DNA of 21,639 nucleotides from HGM04593 sp964458275 (lineage in GTDB: Bacteria > Bacteroidota > Bacteroidia > Bacteroidales > Bacteroidaceae). The notes beneath the pieces were generated by a model, which saw only the letters and a list, made by a program, of their open reading frames with translations, was not told the DNA's origin and did no database searches. Position numbers and translations under genes: made by a program. The DNA is taken from contig CAYWIE010000046.1 in NCBI GenBank assembly GCA_964458275.1, forward strand, positions 1 to 21,639, written 5' to 3'. Below, in pieces: positions 1-7,852 of the stretch. The stretch's first letter is position 1. Each line of letters opens with the position of its first letter.

Positions 1-63
1 ACTACGCCCCGAGTGGACTTTCACCACAGATGTATGACATGCCCGTCATACGCAATACCATGA
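1..63 (+). CDS. Possible 3' end of an upstream gene (partial)
   Basis: Frame 1 is open from the window edge to a TGA at 61-63, giving about 20 residues that end in CPSYAIP. This stop overlaps the ATG at 60-62 of the next gene in an ATGA arrangement, the coupling also seen at cmk/ispH and at 15735. That overlap is the only support. Frame 2 is also open from the edge to a TGA at 35-37 and could be the real tail instead. No function can be read from so short a piece. Confidence 0.35.
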   Translation, partial: TTPRVDFHHRCMTCPSYAIP

Positions 64-563
64 AGAATACAACCTATATTCTTATGCTGACGCTATTAGT
101 TTCGGCGTGCGCAACATTCAAGAAATCCGACGTTTCGGACACCGGTGTCTCTCCACTGACTGGCGCATGGGTATGGGAGCCAAAAGGCGAAAAAGGTGAG
201 TCGGTTCTGCATATAGGCGAACGCAACGATTCGTTGCTTATAGCAGTTTATGGAAAATTCAGATGGGCATGGTTATTTACCCCAAGTGAGAGAAGAGACG
301 GAACAATGCAGGCAGATGTAGCACTACCCATGACGAACAAAAAAAGAGTCAAAGGCATATATTCACACTCACCCATAAACAGCAACAGCGGACCGGTATA
401 CAAAGAAGTCTCCCTAAAGCTAAGGAGCAAAAATAGACTTGTGTGGAAAATTGTACCCGAAGAAGGAATCAATATTCCCAAACGGATGGTATTCAAACGT
501 GTCTCTAACCAGAATTACAATTTCTTCGGCAAGCCCAAATATGTGTACAAGAGCATGAAATAA
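60..563 (+). CDS. Small lipoprotein of unknown function
   Basis: I chose the ATG at 60 rather than the one at 30 because it places a clean type II signal peptide at the N-terminus: MKN, a hydrophobic stretch, then a lipobox LVSAC with Cys17. The mature protein has about 150 residues. It opens with a segment around LTGAWVWEP, is rich in alternating hydrophobic and charged residues, and is probably a small beta-sheet (lipocalin-like) fold. After the Cys come ATFKKS, which lacks the acidic residues that mark surface lipoproteins in Bacteroidetes, so a periplasm-facing location is more likely. The start overlaps the stop of a possible upstream gene (ATGA), which suggests co-transcription. I do not recognise the family. 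The lipoprotein call is firm; the function is unknown. Confidence 0.75.
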   Translation: MKNTTYILMLTLLVSACATFKKSDVSDTGVSPLTGAWVWEPKGEKGESVLHIGERNDSLLIAVYGKFRWAWLFTPSERRDGTMQADVALPMTNKKRVKGIYSHSPINSNSGPVYKEVSLKLRSKNRLVWKIVPEEGINIPKRMVFKRVSNQNYNFFGKPKYVYKSMK

Positions 564-618
564 ATAATCAGGGGCCTTCAATTAATCACACGAAATTACG
601 CATACCAAAAATAATCCT

Positions 619-654
619 TTTGCACATGTTTGTAAAATAAATTCGTTATCTTTG
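619..654 (+). promoter_or_regulatory. Putative Bacteroidetes promoter for the 755-residue secreted protein
   Basis: TATCTTTG at 647-654 matches the Bacteroidetes -7 box TAnnTTTG exactly. A TTTG at 619-622 lies 24 bases upstream, slightly longer than the usual spacing of about 19-21; another TTTG at 629-632 is too close at 14 bases. Transcription would begin near 660, giving a short leader to either the ATG at 675 or the one at 699. Confidence 0.6.
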
Positions 655-674
655 CGAGTATAAGCAAATATAAC

Positions 675-2942
675 ATGCACTCACCTAAACCAATTGCCAT
701 GAAACATTTTTTACTTATTGCAATTATGGTACTTGCCGCCCTGACAACATCGGCACAGACCTCAACTTGGCCCATCACCCTTACAACAGCAGACGGTCTT
801 CCGGGAACCGTTGAAATAGTGGACGAATATGAAGGAGATTCAGTCGTTACATTCATTTCGGAAATGTATAAATTTGACGAACCTATTAAAAAACTCCGTA
901 TAACGGTAATATCCACAAACACATTCGACGCCCAACGCAATGGCTACACAGGTACAACAGGCGGCAATGGTCCCGGCTTCCCGTATTTCTGCATTTCGGA
1001 ACTAAGAATTCTTAAAGCCAACAACAAGGGAACCAATTTCGAAGCTACATCAAATGCAGCCTCCAAAAACAGCGGCGCATATCTGGAATATATAAACGAC
1101 GCCATATACGGCACCCATTTTTCCACAACCTCGTACATGGGCGATTGTCCCCAAGCCTATCACTATGTTGAATTCGAATTCGAAGAACCAATGAATGAAT
1201 TCCGTCTCAAATGGCACTCACAACTCAACAAATTAGAGAATATACCTACACATATCGGACTTACCCCCGGAACAGAGTATCTGCCCTATCCCGAACAGGA
1301 GTTCACACTTGGCGAAAAGGTAAAATCGACAAACGAACTTAAAGAGGGCGGGCTGTATGTTCTCGAAGGTCATGCCCCTGCCTATACACACTCGTTCACC
1401 GGCACCACACGCACATACCCCGGCGGCGGATTCTGGCATTCACCATACGGAGGACATGTAACACCTAATGCCGCATCCGCAATCTATCTGGTTCCCGTGA
1501 AGGACAAAGCCGATACATACAAAATCACATGGTTGAACAACAAACACTATTTAAAGAGCAACGAGCCTGTCAACAACATTTACAATTGGACCGACAACGA
1601 AACTGAAGCTGCCTTTGTAGAATTCGCTCCGTGCGATTCTGTCAGCGGCGATTTTATCCTGACCACCGGAGATTCGCTTATTATCGGCCATGACGCAATG
1701 GGCAGAATGGTATTATCGGAATATAAAGCCGACAAAATGAACCGAAGCAGACCCACTGCATGGAATTTCACAATGCACAAGGTTGCGCTGAACGCATCTG
1801 CCATAGGCTTCGTATTGCAGGATGTTATCGACAAGGCCGAAGAACGCATAGAGCGTGTAAACACCGAGGATTGTGATTGTGAACCGGATGAACTATTAGC
1901 AGAAATAGAAAACGGAAAGAGTCTGTTGAATAAGAGCGACGCAACATCCACCGAAGTCATAAACACCCGCAACAAAATAAACGAGCTCCTCATAGAATAC
2001 GCGACACAGGAAATATACACCTACGTTGATTCTATTGACTATATGTTGGAGATGATTGAAAACGGAGATTTGAAAACATCGGCAGGCCCCGATTGGGTCA
2101 TCGGCACATACCCAAGGAATCTGTTCAACGGTCTTCTGACCCTTAGCGACGACGCCATCGGCAAAATGGACACATTTGGTTGCATCGGCGACATCGACAA
2201 TACAATTGACGAGATAAAAGCCGCACTCGATAAATTCTGGTCGCATAAAATAGAGGGATTCGCGACCCTGCCCATACGCATCGACGAGGAGGACGGGCTT
2301 CCCGGCTACATCGAAGAGAACAATTTGGGATATGTATGGGAATCACCTATATACATATTCGACAAGGAGATTACCTCGTTCCGACTCACCGTATTCGAGA
2401 CCAACAGCGGAAACAAGTACGGTAACTACGACTACTTCTCACTTGCCGAATTCCAAATCTACGACATGAGTGGAAATCTTATAAAACTGACAGCCGATAA
2501 CTTTACGACAAATTCGGTAGTTCCACAATATGGCGCCGGAATAAGAGGATTGTGCGACGGCTACCTATATACATATTTCCATAGCGCAATCAACGAAGGA
2601 CAAGACCCCAACGGCTACACCGGCACCGAGGGCTACCCATACATAGAGGTAACACTGCCTGCCCCGATGAACGCGTTCAGCTACAAGCAATATGGTCGCC
2701 TGTACGGAGCAAACAGAGTAGACACTCCGGTGAAATTCGCGATAGGCGAAGCAGGAGTAAATGTTACCCCCGACGGAACATCCATAGGCAACATAGCGGC
2801 AGATGGCGACGAAGTTGTCTCTGTAACATATTACAATGCAGCAGGTGCATCATCGACAACACCGTTCACAAACACAATAAACATCGTGAAGAGCGTTTAT
2901 GCAAACGGCGTTGTAAAGACTCAGAAAAGAATAATCAAATAA
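675..2942 (+). CDS. Secreted multidomain protein with duplicated domain and T9SS-like C-terminal tail
   Basis: A large exported protein of 755 residues, or 747 if translation starts at the ATG at 699, which gives a tidier signal peptide (MKHFLLIAIM...TSAQ). The same domain occurs twice, at about residues 32-197 and 531-697. Both copies start near DGLPG, share a Y.FD..I...R.TV..TN stretch and a YF.hSEhpI stretch, and end in an E.PMN.F type strand, so they are probably beta-sandwich (discoidin-like) folds. Between them lie a region at about 205-375 resembling a ricin-like or carbohydrate-binding module and a helical part at about 385-520. Residues 701-755 contain YYNAAG, then INIVKSVYANG and a basic end KRIIK, which resembles sorting tails of Bacteroidales secreted proteins. 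No catalytic motif was seen. It is probably a surface or secreted adhesin or binding protein. The gene stands alone with its own promoter and a strong hairpin 40 bases downstream. Confidence 0.8.
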   Translation: MHSPKPIAMKHFLLIAIMVLAALTTSAQTSTWPITLTTADGLPGTVEIVDEYEGDSVVTFISEMYKFDEPIKKLRITVISTNTFDAQRNGYTGTTGGNGPGFPYFCISELRILKANNKGTNFEATSNAASKNSGAYLEYINDAIYGTHFSTTSYMGDCPQAYHYVEFEFEEPMNEFRLKWHSQLNKLENIPTHIGLTPGTEYLPYPEQEFTLGEKVKSTNELKEGGLYVLEGHAPAYTHSFTGTTRTYPGGGFWHSPYGGHVTPNAASAIYLVPVKDKADTYKITWLNNKHYLKSNEPVNNIYNWTDNETEAAFVEFAPCDSVSGDFILTTGDSLIIGHDAMGRMVLSEYKADKMNRSRPTAWNFTMHKVALNASAIGFVLQDVIDKAEERIERVNTEDCDCEPDELLAEIENGKSLLNKSDATSTEVINTRNKINELLIEYATQEIYTYVDSIDYMLEMIENGDLKTSAGPDWVIGTYPRNLFNGLLTLSDDAIGKMDTFGCIGDIDNTIDEIKAALDKFWSHKIEGFATLPIRIDEEDGLPGYIEENNLGYVWESPIYIFDKEITSFRLTVFETNSGNKYGNYDYFSLAEFQIYDMSGNLIKLTADNFTTNSVVPQYGAGIRGLCDGYLYTYFHSAINEGQDPNGYTGTEGYPYIEVTLPAPMNAFSYKQYGRLYGANRVDTPVKFAIGEAGVNVTPDGTSIGNIAADGDEVVSVTYYNAAGASSTTPFTNTINIVKSVYANGVVKTQKRIIK

Positions 2943-2981
2943 AAACAAACACCTCTACATCGGGAACGGACACAACCCCGC

Positions 2982-3018
2982 CAACACCCCGATGCCGACA
3001 ATCGGCATCGGGGTGTTG
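2982..3018 (+). terminator. Strong hairpin, probable terminator after the 755-residue protein
   Basis: Perfect 17-bp inverted repeat: 2982-2998 pairs with 3002-3018 around a 3-base CAA loop, 39 bases after the stop. The stem is GC-rich (CACCCCGATGCC core). There is no clear T-run on the plus strand afterwards, so it is either a terminator without a good U tract or an mRNA-stabilising hairpin. Confidence 0.7.
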
Positions 3019-3101
3019 AGTTCTGTCATTGCGCAAATCCGCAGCTCACGATAAAACAGAAAAACAGACATCTGATGATACGTTAATTTACCAAACAGTT
3101 G

Positions 3102-3109
3102 TATCTTTG
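3102..3109 (+). promoter_or_regulatory. Putative -7 box of the LOG-family gene promoter
   Basis: TATCTTTG matches TAnnTTTG exactly. No convincing TTTG lies 19-21 bases upstream, so the -33 element is weak. A start near 3116 would leave an untranslated leader of about 110 bases before the ATG at 3228. I saw no stable structure or small ORF in that leader. Confidence 0.5.
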
Positions 3110-3227
3110 TCCATTGATAGAAACACTGGTCTGAACACATTGGAGACAGGCAACAAAGCATTGTTGACAAATGACCATATTACAGTTCTAATGCACAACG
3201 TGCAATAAGGCAAAAACTTAAGGGGAA

Positions 3228-4337
3228 ATGGATAACTACATAGAAATTGAAAACTACAGCACCATAGCTGAGCAGATTTTATCAGGACATACATTCAGGC
3301 ATTATGCTTTTCAGGACATCAGGTTCGGAGACGAAGCGGCCAAATGCAGTTTCACCGACTGCATATTCTTAGGCTGTTCATTGCCGGAGGAGATGCACCG
3401 GCGCCTTGACAAGGACTGCTATCTGTTCCCCAAGATGGATATGCCGTACAATATGTTCCGTGCACATCTGTACTCCCCGACAGAACTTTATGACGGTTTC
3501 AGCCCGGCAATCCCCGAGAGCTACTCTCTTTGCTACGACGCAAGGGTGTATGCCCATTATAAAAGAAAGGGAAGGCAGGCTAAAGACATTGCGGAGACTT
3601 TGGCACGCACACTTCACGACCACTCTGTGAGCGATGCTCTGTACGACATGCTTGCAACGTACAACGAGCACAATGTTGTAGCTGTGATGGGCGGGCACTC
3701 TTTGCCTCGCACCGATGCCACCTATCGTTGCGTTGCCGTTATAGGCAAGCACCTTACCGAGCGCGGCAAGATTATAGTTACCGGCGGTGGTCCGGGAGCG
3801 ATGGAAGCAGCCCATTTGGGCGCCTGGCTGGCAGGACGTCCCGACGCAGCAGTGGACGAAGCCATAGCAATCCTGTCATCTTCGCCTTCGTATAAGGACA
3901 GTGGATGGCTCGCCTCGGCATTTGAGGTTATGGAACATTTGCCGCACGTCGGGGAATACAGGAGCATTGGTATTCCCACATGGTTCTACGGACACGAGCC
4001 TGCAACTCCTTTTGCAACACACATTGCAAAATATTTCGACAACAGCATACGCGAAGACGGTCTTTTGGCCATAGCAAAGGGAGGGGTCATATATTCTCCC
4101 GGAAGTGCAGGCACCATGCAGGAGATTTTCCAGGATGCCGCACAGAACCACTACCTCACCTGTGGATATGCCAGCCCGATGGTATTTCTGGGCAGCGAGT
4201 ACTGGACCGAGAAATTCCCCATACACTCTATGCTGAAAGACCTGCACTGCAAAGGGTGCTACAAGAATCTGCTGCTGTCGCTTACTGACAACCCCGATGA
4301 GGCGGTAGATACCATCATGGGTTTTGTAGCGGGATAA
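3228..4337 (+). CDS. LOG-family Rossmann-fold nucleotide-binding protein
   Basis: 369 residues. The C-terminal two thirds carry the lysine-decarboxylase-like/LOG signature: VMGGHS near 152, VTGGGPGAME at about 184-193, and SPGSAGTMQE at 290-299. The last corresponds to the PGGxGTxxE motif of enzymes that hydrolyse nucleoside 5'-monophosphates to base and ribose phosphate (LonelyGuy, PpnN). The second glycine is replaced (PGSAGT) while the Glu (299) remains; this variant occurs in longer cytosolic LOG proteins whose substrate is not established. The first ~50 residues have alternating aromatic and Cys positions (F.DI.F, C.FTDCIFLGC) that look like a short pentapeptide-repeat coil. There is no signal peptide. 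The gene is transcribed alone and converges on the S9 peptidase gene 20 bases away. The family call is firm; the substrate is unknown. Confidence 0.85.
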   Translation: MDNYIEIENYSTIAEQILSGHTFRHYAFQDIRFGDEAAKCSFTDCIFLGCSLPEEMHRRLDKDCYLFPKMDMPYNMFRAHLYSPTELYDGFSPAIPESYSLCYDARVYAHYKRKGRQAKDIAETLARTLHDHSVSDALYDMLATYNEHNVVAVMGGHSLPRTDATYRCVAVIGKHLTERGKIIVTGGGPGAMEAAHLGAWLAGRPDAAVDEAIAILSSSPSYKDSGWLASAFEVMEHLPHVGEYRSIGIPTWFYGHEPATPFATHIAKYFDNSIREDGLLAIAKGGVIYSPGSAGTMQEIFQDAAQNHYLTCGYASPMVFLGSEYWTEKFPIHSMLKDLHCKGCYKNLLLSLTDNPDEAVDTIMGFVAG

Positions 4338-4362
4338 AAGGTACAGTAACCTTCCTTTATTT
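4338..4362 (+). terminator. Weak hairpin with T-rich tail after the LOG-family gene
   Basis: AAGGT (4338-4342) can pair with ACCTT (4349-4353) around a 6-base loop, followed by a T-rich stretch to 4362. It sits in the 19-base gap between two convergent genes. The stem is only 5 bp, so this is tentative. Confidence 0.3.
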
Positions 4363-6597
4363 TATCTCATCCCATTTCGGAGGCTCCACTCCCAGAAGAT
4401 GTCTGACGAAGAAATCATATCTCTTGTGTTCGCCAAACGACTCGCCCATAGTGTGGCGCGCTCCCGGAATAACAACCAACTCAAAATCCTTTCCTGCCTT
4501 TATCAAGGCATTTGCCAACTGCATAGTTGATGCCGGGTCGACATTGTCGTCCATCTCTCCTACAACAAGCATCAGCGGACGGCGCAGAAGATGGGCATTC
4601 TCGACATTTGAGCTTTTCTTGTATTGCTCGCCCACAGGGTAACCCAACCACTGTTCGTTCCACCATATTTTGTCCATACGGTTATCATGGCAACCGCAAG
4701 CCGAATAGGCAGCCTTGTAGAAATCGGGATAGTGAAGCACGGCCGCAACAGACTCCTGTCCGCCAGCCGAACAGCCATATATGCCTACACGTTCAATGTC
4801 CATATATGGATATTTTTTTGCCGCCGCCCTTATCCATGCGATGTGGTCGGGCAGTCCTGCATCCTGAAGATTGCGGTAGCAGATATTCTCGAACTCGCGC
4901 GAGCGGAACGATGTGCCCATTCCATCGACCATGACCACTATAAAGCCAAGTTCGGCGATTGAAGTCATATTCCAATCGTATGGGGTAAACTTTTTGGGTA
5001 CATATTGGTTGCCGGGACCTTGATAGATGTATTCTATTATCGGATACTTTCTTGCAGGGTCGAAGTTTGACGGACGCACTATCAGTCCCCACATATCAGT
5101 TTTGCCATCGCGACCTTTTGCCGTAAAGACTTCGGGGGCCTTCCAACCTTCGGCAAGCAGACGGCTTATGTCGGCACTCTCGAGCGCCATTACTTCTTTT
5201 CCTGCATTGTTGCGCAATACCGCTTCAGGGGCATCGGCAACAGTGGAATAGACATCGACCAGATATTTCATATCACGCGAGAAGGTGGCAGTATGTGTAC
5301 CTTTGGCGGGAGTAAGGTCGGTAAGGCCCTTGCCGTCGAATCCTATGCGATAGTAGCGTATGTGATAAGGGTCTTCGTTCTTTTTCACCCCGTTGGCCGA
5401 GAAATATATAAGGCGCTGTTCTTCGTCGACACGGACAATATCGCGAACATACCACTCTCCTTTTGTTATCTGATGAAGAGGAGCACCTGTCGTGCGGTCG
5501 TACATGTAAAGATGGTTCCAGTTGTCTCGTTCGCTCATCCATATTATATGCTTGCCGTCGCGCAGGTCGTGTCTGAAATAACGGCCATAGTTGACATATT
5601 TGTCGCTCGTTTCCTCTATTATAGGACGTACTGTACCGTCCTCAGCCGAGAGTTCGAGCACGCGGAAGACTTGATGTCCGCGCTGGTTGTACTCGAATGT
5701 GAGCGTACGGCTGTCATTGTCCCAACGTGGAGGACGTATCTCGTACTGCTGCGAAAAAAGTTCACAGGACGGGATGATGGCACGCCCACTCTCCACATGA
5801 TATATGCACGGCAACTTGAATGGAAGCTCGTCGCCCGGTTTTGCGTACTCCTGCTTGTGGAGCTTGGGTTGCAGTTGGTCGTCTGGCGACGACTCGACAT
5901 AGTAGACATACCGTTTTTCGGTGGGACGTATCTTGCAGGATACCAACTTGCGGCTGTCGGGCGACCAACGTATATATGCAGAATAGTAGTTGCCGATGGT
6001 GCCGTCTATGCTCAGCTGGCGCTCTTTGCCGGTAGAAACTTCCTTGACGAAGATATTGTGTTCCTTGATGTATGCCTTATATTTTCCATCGGGAGAAGTT
6101 ACGGGAGCAGCCTCTTTTTCGTCATCACGCTCCATCCAGTGACGCTGCCGTCCTTGACGACGGTACACTTCGCCATTGTCTGTAAGGAGATTATGCTGCT
6201 TATCGTACATCCAACGGCGACCGGCAAACTGGAAATAGAGAGTGTCGGCACTGTCGGTTGCGGTCAGATGTGTAAGATTCAGCCGTGAATGAGATACATT
6301 CTTGCCGCTTTTTGCTGATAGCGCCGCTGCCAGTTTCTGATGGTCGAACAGTTCGCTGCGTTCCTTCTTGTCCGCATCTACTACCACATATACATTGCCG
6401 TCCGGCGTGTTGCGTGTGTACCAGAATCTATGGGTACCACCTATCCAATTGGGAGATGTGCCGGAATAGAATGTCTTGCCGCTGTATTTGCGATACATGG
6501 AGTAGGCACGTTTATAATCCTCAACTGTACCTTGTGCAATTGCGTTGCTGAAAATGCAAATGAACACGGCAGCAACGAGAATAATCTTTTCTTTCAT
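4357..6597 (-). CDS. S9 family serine peptidase (DPP IV/prolyl oligopeptidase type), exported
   Basis: 746 residues with a signal peptide (MKEKIILVAA...AIAQ, about 22 residues), so it probably acts in the periplasm. The N-terminal ~480 residues form the beta-propeller of DPP IV-like enzymes (repeats such as SPDGKY, WSPDS, SERDNWNHLYMYD). The C-terminal alpha/beta-hydrolase domain holds a complete triad: Ser610 in GCSAGG, Asp683 in EMDDN and His715 in ARHTM. True DPP IV enzymes anchor the free N-terminus with a Glu-Glu motif (YEEE) in the propeller; the matching stretch here reads TIGNYYSAYIRWSPDS and has no Glu pair. The enzyme is clearly S9, but classic X-Pro dipeptidyl release is uncertain; related Bacteroidales peptidases differ in specificity. 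It is the last gene of the minus-strand run, 48 bases after trhA, and could also be transcribed separately. Confidence 0.88.
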   Translation of the reverse strand: MKEKIILVAAVFICIFSNAIAQGTVEDYKRAYSMYRKYSGKTFYSGTSPNWIGGTHRFWYTRNTPDGNVYVVVDADKKERSELFDHQKLAAALSAKSGKNVSHSRLNLTHLTATDSADTLYFQFAGRRWMYDKQHNLLTDNGEVYRRQGRQRHWMERDDEKEAAPVTSPDGKYKAYIKEHNIFVKEVSTGKERQLSIDGTIGNYYSAYIRWSPDSRKLVSCKIRPTEKRYVYYVESSPDDQLQPKLHKQEYAKPGDELPFKLPCIYHVESGRAIIPSCELFSQQYEIRPPRWDNDSRTLTFEYNQRGHQVFRVLELSAEDGTVRPIIEETSDKYVNYGRYFRHDLRDGKHIIWMSERDNWNHLYMYDRTTGAPLHQITKGEWYVRDIVRVDEEQRLIYFSANGVKKNEDPYHIRYYRIGFDGKGLTDLTPAKGTHTATFSRDMKYLVDVYSTVADAPEAVLRNNAGKEVMALESADISRLLAEGWKAPEVFTAKGRDGKTDMWGLIVRPSNFDPARKYPIIEYIYQGPGNQYVPKKFTPYDWNMTSIAELGFIVVMVDGMGTSFRSREFENICYRNLQDAGLPDHIAWIRAAAKKYPYMDIERVGIYGCSAGGQESVAAVLHYPDFYKAAYSACGCHDNRMDKIWWNEQWLGYPVGEQYKKSSNVENAHLLRRPLMLVVGEMDDNVDPASTMQLANALIKAGKDFELVVIPGARHTMGESFGEHKRYDFFVRHLLGVEPPKWDEIK

Positions 6598-6645
6598 AGT
6601 TTATCATAGTTGTTTGTCAATAAGCAGTTTATCTTCTATGAAGCA

Positions 6646-7302
6646 TCAACACAAAGAGTGCAGCACCTTCCACACTACTATCAGGTGGCAGATGGTTCCC
6701 GCCAGTACGAACAGATGGAATATCGAGTGCATAAACTTGACCTTGTGTATGCTGTAGAGCACAGCCCCTGCAATGTAGCAGACACCCTCAGCGATGAGCC
6801 ATGCCACCACACTGAACTCCACTGCATCCAGCAGAGCCTTTAACGCGACCAGTACGACGAGTCCCATGAGCACATAGCATAATGTCTCTATGCGGTTGTG
6901 TTTCTTCAGATTGAAAAAGCTTGTCAACGTACCGATGATGGCACACAGCCAGACAAAGGCGAACAGTCCCCAGCCCCAATAACCGGAATCGCGCAGAGCT
7001 ATAAGTGTTATGGGAGAATAGCTTCCAGCAATGTGCCAATATATTGCAGCATGGTCGAAACGGCGGAATGTCTGCTTAAGTTCGCGACGGGGCGAACAGA
7101 CATGATAGAGTGTTGAAAAAACATAGGAACTTAACATTCCTGACAAATAAAGCAGGATGCTTAGAATTGTCAATGTATCGCCACATTCGGTTGCCGTAGA
7201 AATGAACAGATACGATACAACAATGCCTATCACAATTCCTATAAAATGAGAAATTGCATTGAATTTCTCCTCTTCGGGGGTGTATTTGCTTTTTATGTCC
7301 AT
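6646..7302 (-). CDS. trhA: Hemolysin III / TrhA family membrane protein (PAQR superfamily)
   Basis: 218 residues, almost entirely hydrophobic, with about seven membrane-spanning segments. The PAQR/hemolysin III signature is complete: E12..N15...H19, S63 followed by H67 (STLYH), D83-H84, and H192...H196 near the C-terminus (HSIFH, then LFVLAG). These residues form the zinc-type site seen in adiponectin-receptor relatives. Proteins of this family act in the inner membrane; the E. coli member (YqfA/TrhA) is linked to membrane-energy homeostasis, and the hemolysin name comes from a Bacillus cereus homologue. The true activity here is not known. It starts 15 bases after ogt and is presumably co-transcribed. 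Length is normal for the family. Confidence 0.9.
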   Translation of the reverse strand: MDIKSKYTPEEEKFNAISHFIGIVIGIVVSYLFISTATECGDTLTILSILLYLSGMLSSYVFSTLYHVCSPRRELKQTFRRFDHAAIYWHIAGSYSPITLIALRDSGYWGWGLFAFVWLCAIIGTLTSFFNLKKHNRIETLCYVLMGLVVLVALKALLDAVEFSVVAWLIAEGVCYIAGAVLYSIHKVKFMHSIFHLFVLAGTICHLIVVWKVLHSLC

Positions 7303-7317
7303 GTTCCAATGATTGAT

Positions 7318-7833
7318 TTATATGTAATTTCTGTGTTCCATCTGCAAAAGACACTTTTTAGCATCCAGTCCTCCTGCATATCCTGCAAGCGCCCCGCTGC
7401 TTGCGATTACTCTATGGCAGGGGACGAAGAGCGACAACGGATTTGCCGCTACCGCAGAAGCTGTTGCCCGCACCGCACGAGGACGTCCCAAACGGCAGGA
7501 GAGCTCAGAGTATGAGATTGTTTCGCCATAGGGGATGCTATGCAGCTGCTCCATCACCTTTTGCCGGAAAGGGGTTCCGGAAAACATGAGCGGTGTTTCG
7601 AACCGTACACGCACTCCTCTGAAATATTCATCGAGTTCGGTTGCCGCCTGTTCGAGAATCTTCGAAGCTGCGTATGATACCGGTTTTGCACACAACTGCG
7701 TGGAGAGCCTGCGCAAAGTATTCTCGCTGCGCATGCCTATGCACCAGTCGCACATGCAGAGTGCCTCTGCGTATGAGCCGAGAAGCAATGTACCTGCCGG
7801 TGATTCATATTTTGCAAGACGTATTGTATTCAT
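7318..7833 (-). CDS. ogt: Methylated-DNA--protein-cysteine S-methyltransferase
   Basis: Suicide repair protein that moves the alkyl group from O6-alkylguanine in DNA to its own cysteine. The active-site motif PCHRV is present with Cys139 (numbered from the ATG at 7833), preceded by the helix-turn-helix (IPYGETISYSEL) and the arginine finger region (RAVRATASAVAANP), and followed by the G-Y-GG segment (LAGYAGGLDAKK) typical of the family. The frame stays open further upstream to 7935, but that part overlaps the tatD gene and encodes nothing family-like. The start at 7833 (MNTIRLAKYESPAG) gives a standard length of 171 residues and a 19-base gap to tatD. Cytosolic. Probably co-transcribed with tatD upstream and trhA downstream. 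Confidence 0.93.
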   Translation of the reverse strand: MNTIRLAKYESPAGTLLLGSYAEALCMCDWCIGMRSENTLRRLSTQLCAKPVSYAASKILEQAATELDEYFRGVRVRFETPLMFSGTPFRQKVMEQLHSIPYGETISYSELSCRLGRPRAVRATASAVAANPLSLFVPCHRVIASSGALAGYAGGLDAKKCLLQMEHRNYI

Positions 7834-7852
7834 GCAAGGAAAGATACTGTTG

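Noticed and set aside
5293..6288. 331-residue open frame on the plus strand opposite the S9 peptidase gene
   Set aside because: It is the antisense shadow of a well-supported gene with full catalytic motifs, and its translation has no recognisable domain or signal.
6598..6645. Possible separate promoter for the S9 peptidase gene
   Set aside because: No TAnnTTTG box was found on the minus strand in this 48-base gap.
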